IMG/VR virus record: IMGVR_UViG_3300010375_000031
Location: 1 to 41,614 of that record
DNA: 41,614 nt
Source: a virus
Reading direction: 5' to 3' (one strand)
Position 1 is the stretch's first letter; each line of letters begins with the position of its first letter. Shown here in pieces: positions 37,608-41,614 of the stretch. Below the pieces are notes generated by a model. It had not been told where the DNA came from and did not search any database. It saw nothing but the letters and a program-made list of their open reading frames with translations. Both the position numbers and the translations under genes were made by a program.

Positions 37608-40267
37608 GCCACTACGCTGCCATCATCAACATCGAGCCTGCTATGAGCAAGCGATTTGCAATCGTCGACGACGGCGCCTCGCTTGGCGCACATCTTGAGG
37701 TGCAACAGGGCGGCCTGGTCGTCACGTACGACACGAACGGCACGGACATTCACCGCAACGCGCGCTGCACGCAGGCGGTGTCGGATTCGCGTTGGAACTA
37801 TGAGTGCGCGTTCTACGGTACCGAGGCATTGAGTGGCTCCAATGCCGTCGTTGGTTTGATTCTCAACAGCGCAGGCAACAACTTCTGCCCGGGCGATGTG
37901 GCAAACAGCTTTGCGTATTATCCCGGCACGGGCGAATGCAGGGCCGGCGGCTCCCTGCTGGCCACGGTGGCCACGATGGCCAAGCAGCGGCCGATCCGCT
38001 GCGCGCTCGATCTCGTCGCGAACACATGGGCCGTCTATGCCGGCACGCTATTGTTGTATTCGTTCGCGCTGCCGGCTGGACAGACATGGGTGCCGGCGGT
38101 CGCGATCGGCGGAACAACGGCCTACGGGCTGAGTGCGTATTTCAACTTCGGCAGACGCAAGCTATTCAATGAGCCGCTGACCAACTTCAAGCCCGGTATT
38201 TTCGTCTCGAATACGATCGGCGCGTCGCTATGGTTGAGCGATATCGATCTGCGCCTGCCATCGATGGCGACGCCGCCGAATCAGTTATACGAAGCGCGGA
38301 TCAAGGATCCTGAGAAGTTTTCGATTCACCAGGGCATCCAGTTCTGGCCGGACGGGAAGACGAGTCGGAGTTTCTCGGCCAGTGATATCCCGCTCGACAA
38401 CCAGGATGGTGCGCTGGACTTCTTGTTAGCCGCGCAGCCGCGCGGCGCGAAGATTACCCATATGGTGCTCGATCTTGAAACGCCGGGAGCGTTGCCGATC
38501 ATCGTGGCGACGACGTTGGTCGACAAGATACAGCAGCCTGATGCAGGGACGCTCACGATCAAGCAGCGCGATGTGCTTTCGCGCTGGGATGTGCCATTGC
38601 AGCGCCAGATGTTTCCGCCCTGGGTCGATCCGGGCGCGGCGAATCGGCCGATGCCGATTACGCTCGGCGTGTGCCGCAACGTAGTGCCCACTCTTGTCGA
38701 TCAGAACGCGGGGAGCCCGATCTATGCTTTTCACGATGCTGCGCTGACGGCGCTGGGCATCCAGCGCGATATGGGTGATCCATTAGACCCGACTGCCGAT
38801 CCACCGGATTACACGCCGTCTGGCGACGGGCGGGGCATCATCTTCCGGACGAATCCGACTGGCCGGCCGAGCGGAGATATTTCATCGAGCGGCAGCAGTA
38901 CGATTACTCCAATCACCGGAACTGACCTCCTCGGAGGCGTCGGCGCAATGACGACGGCGAGCGGAGGCGCTGGCTCGATGCCGACCGGATGGACGCATGT
39001 TGCACGCCCACCTGGTCACCTAGCGACGATCACCAGCCAATGGACGAATGCCGGTGGTGGCCGACTCCAAGTGACGCTCGATACCTGGCAAGGTCTTGCG
39101 TTCAATATGGCCGACTATTCCATCGATCGCGCCGCCTGCGCACTGGTCGCTGGCGATCGCTACCGCATCGAATTGAATGTGTCCTCATTTACCACCACGC
39201 TGTCCAAGTTGGCGGGATCGATTTTGCGCATAGCCGCGGTCGATTCCGGCGGCGTCGCGCATCTGATTCCATCGGCAATTTGGGGTTCGTTTGCGGTCGG
39301 TCACTACACGGCGGAATTTACGGCAGCGGTGAATGCCGTATCGATCGAAATTAACATATACATAGAAGTGATCGGTGGCACGGTCACGGCGCCGTTCGTG
39401 ACACAGATCGATGACGTTACGGTCGTGCAGTTGCCGAGCGCGACGGTTGTGTCCGACCTTCAGGGCATCAACTTCGCGGACTACCAGTACGAAATGATTG
39501 AAGTTCGCGGCGGCGGCACAAGCGCCGATTGGTCGCGTGCGGATGCGGAGGCGATCGATGCGGCAAAGCCATACTTGTTTGGCGTGCATATTTCCGACGT
39601 GGTGACTGTCACGGCCGGCATGAGCGCGCCATGCGATACGTTCGGCGCGGCAATGACGAGCGATGCCCAGGGGGTCGTGCGATGGGTTTTGCAGGTCAAG
39701 CCAAGCACTGTGCCGGACGGGCAGATCATCTACCAGTTCAATCGCACGAATATGGCCGGGTTGCCGCTAGGCGACGGCGATGATGCTCCCGGCTTGACGA
39801 CGAAAGCCGGCGCGAAGCACAACTGGCCACCACTGCCCACCGATTCGGATTTTGTTGACGATTTCGATCCCACAACCGGCATCGATGCCGAGACACGCAC
39901 GCGTTTCAAGCGAGTGTCGCAATATCAGGTGGATGCCACATCGGTTCCTGCTCACGTCTATGAATTCGCGATCGACGCCGGCGAGCTACCGATGCTTACC
40001 GATAACGTGGCAGACACCCAGGCACAGCATGATTCGATGCTGGATCAGTATGAAGACGCCATCAATAACTATCGGTGGGAAGGCTACTTTGATCCGCTCA
40101 ATTCGCCACTGTGGATGTGTGGAGCAGTGGTGCGCGTGACGTGGGAACGCAAGAGCGATAAGGATCGGCCGTCGGCGACGTTCGAGCCAGGGAAGAATCT
40201 GCTCATCAAAGAATTTGATCTGTACCCGTTCGCTGGGAAGATCGAAATCATCAAGGCGTGGGGTTGA
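37604..40267 (+). CDS. Large tail-tip/host-interaction protein, 887 aa
   Basis: The N-terminal about 190 residues look like a SPRY/lectin-type beta sandwich (ARCTQAVSDSRWNYECAFYG, SAGNNFCPGDVANSFAYYPG, IRCALDLVANTWAVYAGTLL). The middle (about 225-400) has a phage tail-hub-like part (YEARIKDPEKFSIHQGIQFW, TLTIKQRDVLSRWDVPLQRQ). About 440-620 is a jelly-roll, CBM-like insertion (RLQVTLDTWQGLAFNMADYS; YRIELNVSSFTTTL). The C-terminal part (about 690-887) ends LLIKEFDLYPFAGKIEIIKA. By position it is the gpJ-equivalent central tip or receptor-recognition protein. Confidence 0.8.
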   Translation: MSHYAAIINIEPAMSKRFAIVDDGASLGAHLEVQQGGLVVTYDTNGTDIHRNARCTQAVSDSRWNYECAFYGTEALSGSNAVVGLILNSAGNNFCPGDVANSFAYYPGTGECRAGGSLLATVATMAKQRPIRCALDLVANTWAVYAGTLLLYSFALPAGQTWVPAVAIGGTTAYGLSAYFNFGRRKLFNEPLTNFKPGIFVSNTIGASLWLSDIDLRLPSMATPPNQLYEARIKDPEKFSIHQGIQFWPDGKTSRSFSASDIPLDNQDGALDFLLAAQPRGAKITHMVLDLETPGALPIIVATTLVDKIQQPDAGTLTIKQRDVLSRWDVPLQRQMFPPWVDPGAANRPMPITLGVCRNVVPTLVDQNAGSPIYAFHDAALTALGIQRDMGDPLDPTADPPDYTPSGDGRGIIFRTNPTGRPSGDISSSGSSTITPITGTDLLGGVGAMTTASGGAGSMPTGWTHVARPPGHLATITSQWTNAGGGRLQVTLDTWQGLAFNMADYSIDRAACALVAGDRYRIELNVSSFTTTLSKLAGSILRIAAVDSGGVAHLIPSAIWGSFAVGHYTAEFTAAVNAVSIEINIYIEVIGGTVTAPFVTQIDDVTVVQLPSATVVSDLQGINFADYQYEMIEVRGGGTSADWSRADAEAIDAAKPYLFGVHISDVVTVTAGMSAPCDTFGAAMTSDAQGVVRWVLQVKPSTVPDGQIIYQFNRTNMAGLPLGDGDDAPGLTTKAGAKHNWPPLPTDSDFVDDFDPTTGIDAETRTRFKRVSQYQVDATSVPAHVYEFAIDAGELPMLTDNVADTQAQHDSMLDQYEDAINNYRWEGYFDPLNSPLWMCGAVVRVTWERKSDKDRPSATFEPGKNLLIKEFDLYPFAGKIEIIKAWG

Positions 40268-40268
40268 C

Positions 40269-41123
40269 ATGTTGCTCAGTTTTGGACGTCCAGCAGGCTC
40301 GACGGTAGCGATTGCGAACTCCGCGTTCGTCGATGGAAATGCGCAGGTGCTCATTAATGGCCGACCGGGTTCGACGGCGAGATTTCCATGGCCGTCCGGT
40401 CCGCAAACCACGGCGACGAACATCATTATCACGGTGACGTTTCCGTATGCGATCGTGCCGCGCTTGGTCGGCGCGATGAATACTACGCTCCCGCCGGGAA
40501 CGCTGTTTACGATGCAGTGGAAGCGGCCGGCCGATGGCGCCTACGGATACGGCGCGGTGACCGAGCGTGTCGTGCAGAAGCCACGAGGTGAGCGTGTGGT
40601 TTGGCGCGGCCTGTCGGCCGGCCTTGACCCTTGTATCGGCGTGCAGTACGTCATCAACAACGATGTCTACGGCGTGGCCTCGATCCCAGCGGGAAGCTTG
40701 CAGGATCTCGGCGAGTTATGGCAAGGCCCGGGAATCAAGCTCATTGCCGTCCCCGAATTTACGGAGAAGTACGACGATCCCTCAGTTGCCGACCTTTCGG
40801 ACTGGATGCAAGCATGGTCTCGGCAGAAGACGAGCCGCCGCATCTTGACGCTCACGCCGACAGTACTCCAGGAATCGCAGGTCTACAGCGGAGGCATGGA
40901 GCAAGGCTATGACTTCGAATCTCTGATCGCGCAGATCGATGGCGGGCAGCGAAGTGTCATCGTGCCGCGGCATACAGATGCGAGCGGCGCATACTCGGCC
41001 GCCCTGACAAACCGTACCGCCCGATTCGGCTACCTATCCCAAGCGGCAACGAACAAGCATCTCTCCGGACTGTTCTACGGGCCAGGAGAGTGGGAGCACA
41101 AGGAGATTCCAATTCCGACTTAG
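40269..41123 (+). CDS. Terminal tail protein, 284 aa
   Basis: A protein starting MLLSFGRPAGSTVAIANSAF, with IIITVTFPYAIVPRLVGAMN and a C-terminal stretch DGGQRSVIVPRHTDASGAYS. The last late gene, next to the tail-tip gene, so probably a receptor-binding or tip component. The ATG at 40269 follows the TGA (40265-40267) by 1 base. An earlier in-frame start at 40215 lies inside the previous gene. Family not recognised. Confidence 0.75.
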   Translation: MLLSFGRPAGSTVAIANSAFVDGNAQVLINGRPGSTARFPWPSGPQTTATNIIITVTFPYAIVPRLVGAMNTTLPPGTLFTMQWKRPADGAYGYGAVTERVVQKPRGERVVWRGLSAGLDPCIGVQYVINNDVYGVASIPAGSLQDLGELWQGPGIKLIAVPEFTEKYDDPSVADLSDWMQAWSRQKTSRRILTLTPTVLQESQVYSGGMEQGYDFESLIAQIDGGQRSVIVPRHTDASGAYSAALTNRTARFGYLSQAATNKHLSGLFYGPGEWEHKEIPIPT

Positions 41124-41344
41124 TTTCCACTGCAATCGTCTGAACTCAGCCAGTCCCGCGCATAGACCGCAGCCTCGCGCGGAGTCTCGAATGGCCCGGC
41201 GCTGTGCTCGTGAGATGACCAATGCCAGCCATTCGAAAGATGATGGATTGAGCCGGCGAAAAACTCGCCGTGCATGACGTGCCAGTTCCGAAACTCGGAA
41301 CATACGCCGGTTACTTCCGAGAACGTGATTTTCCCATCGCGCAT
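41120..41344 (-). CDS. Small minus-strand protein beside attR, 74 aa
   Basis: A soluble Trp/His-rich protein (MRDGKITFSEVTGVCSEFRN; SIHHLSNGWHWSSHEHSAGP; FETPREAAVYARDWLS). FETPREAAVYARDWL resembles a helix seen in small phage proteins of unknown function. It reads toward the tail genes and overlaps the last one tail to tail by 4 bases. No ribosome site is evident at ATG 41344. An orientation opposite to the late genes and a position at the prophage end fit a lysogenically expressed moron. Confidence 0.62.
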   Translation of the reverse strand: MRDGKITFSEVTGVCSEFRNWHVMHGEFFAGSIHHLSNGWHWSSHEHSAGPFETPREAAVYARDWLSSDDCSGN

Positions 41345-41450
41345 GCGGGCAGTGTACGCGGGGGAATCTCAGGACGTGAGCGCGCGTGAAATGCTCCACG
41401 AAATGCCCCACAAACGATGCTCAAACCCAGCCCATCCATGCCCAAATAGC

Positions 41451-41487
41451 AAAAACGCCGCTAAGTAAAATCAAATACTTAGCGGCG
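41451..41487 (-). terminator. Phage-supplied terminator for ssrA
   Basis: On the minus strand CGCCGCTAAGT-ATTTGATTTT-ACTTAGCGGCG is followed by TTTTTGC. It lies immediately downstream of the restored tmRNA 3' end, replacing the original terminator, now at 248-286. Confidence 0.88.
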
Positions 41488-41491
41488 CGGA

Positions 41492-41518
41492 TTGGTGGAG
41501 GTGGGGGGAATTGAACCC
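41492..41518. other. attR, 27-bp repeat within the ssrA 3' end
   Basis: Identical to 285-311. Here the repeat forms the last part of an intact tmRNA T-arm and acceptor end (GGGGG TTCAATT CCCCC on the minus strand), so the functional gene end is on this side. Confidence 0.93.
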
Positions 41519-41614
41519 CCGTCCGAAGACACTACATCCCTGGCTCTACATGCATAGCTCGCCGTTTAGTCTCATCCTGCGGCAACACGGCGCGCAAAGC
41601 GCACCGCAGGACCA
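41493..41614 (-). ncRNA. ssrA: tmRNA (ssrA), 3' part; 5' end beyond the window
   Basis: Read on the minus strand the edge sequence contains TAAACGGCGAGCTATGCATG, then GGACGGGGGTTCAATTCCCC and ends ACCTCCACCA. This is the conserved tmRNA 3' domain: a T-arm, an acceptor strand and an encoded CCA. tmRNA rescues stalled ribosomes and tags proteins for degradation. The tag-coding region and 5' half lie past 41614. The gene remains intact at its 3' end because the insertion restores the sequence. Confidence 0.95.

Overview
The window holds one essentially complete temperate phage genome, about 41.2 kb, inserted in the 3' end of a bacterial tmRNA gene (ssrA). The tmRNA 3' half lies on the minus strand at the right edge (41493-41614). 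A 27-base copy of its 3' end is repeated at 285-311, and these two repeats bound the prophage as attL and attR. The left 284 bases are chromosomal flank and include the old ssrA terminator. The GC-rich sequence, gene content and tmRNA sequence fit a proteobacterium, probably Burkholderiales or Xanthomonadales. I cannot fix the genus from the sequence alone. The virion genes are those of an HK97-type tailed phage with a long non-contractile tail (siphovirus).

Left arm, minus strand (321-9558). From a strong promoter at 9594-9623 a long leftward operon, mostly coupled by 1-4 base stop/start overlaps, encodes six small proteins of unknown function. It continues with a protein carrying 28 tandem SQVx tetrapeptides, a Sak4-like RecA-fold ATPase, a PD-(D/E)XK nuclease, an HNH nuclease, a helicase-DNA methyltransferase fusion, a J-domain protein, excisionase and tyrosine integrase. 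This is the recombination, DNA modification and integration arm.

Switch region (9594-11514). A lipoprotein gene and a cI-type repressor without a peptidase domain read left. A Cro/YdaS-like gene, probably translated from a nearly leaderless message, and a CII-like gene read right. Five copies of a 15-base palindrome related to TAAAGCAATGCTTTA sit on the leftward promoter, on the rightward promoter and on the repressor start codon. They are very probably the operators.

Right arm, plus strand (11573-41123). Replication comes first: an O-like initiator with iterons inside its own gene, a DnaB helicase, a RuvC-like resolvase and a possible ssDNA-binding protein. Several small genes and a Q-type antiterminator follow, then a tRNA-like gene with a CAU anticodon. 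The lysis block has a GH19 endolysin, membrane/coiled-coil proteins and overlapping Rz/Rz1 spanins. After a secreted protein come HNH, an AACCTGAAC repeat array (candidate cos/packaging site), TerS, TerL, portal, ClpP-like protease, capsid, connectors, tail tube, a G/G-T chaperone pair with an A AAA AAG frameshift site, a 1779-residue tape measure and tail-tip proteins. A small minus-strand gene and a phage-supplied ssrA terminator close the right end.
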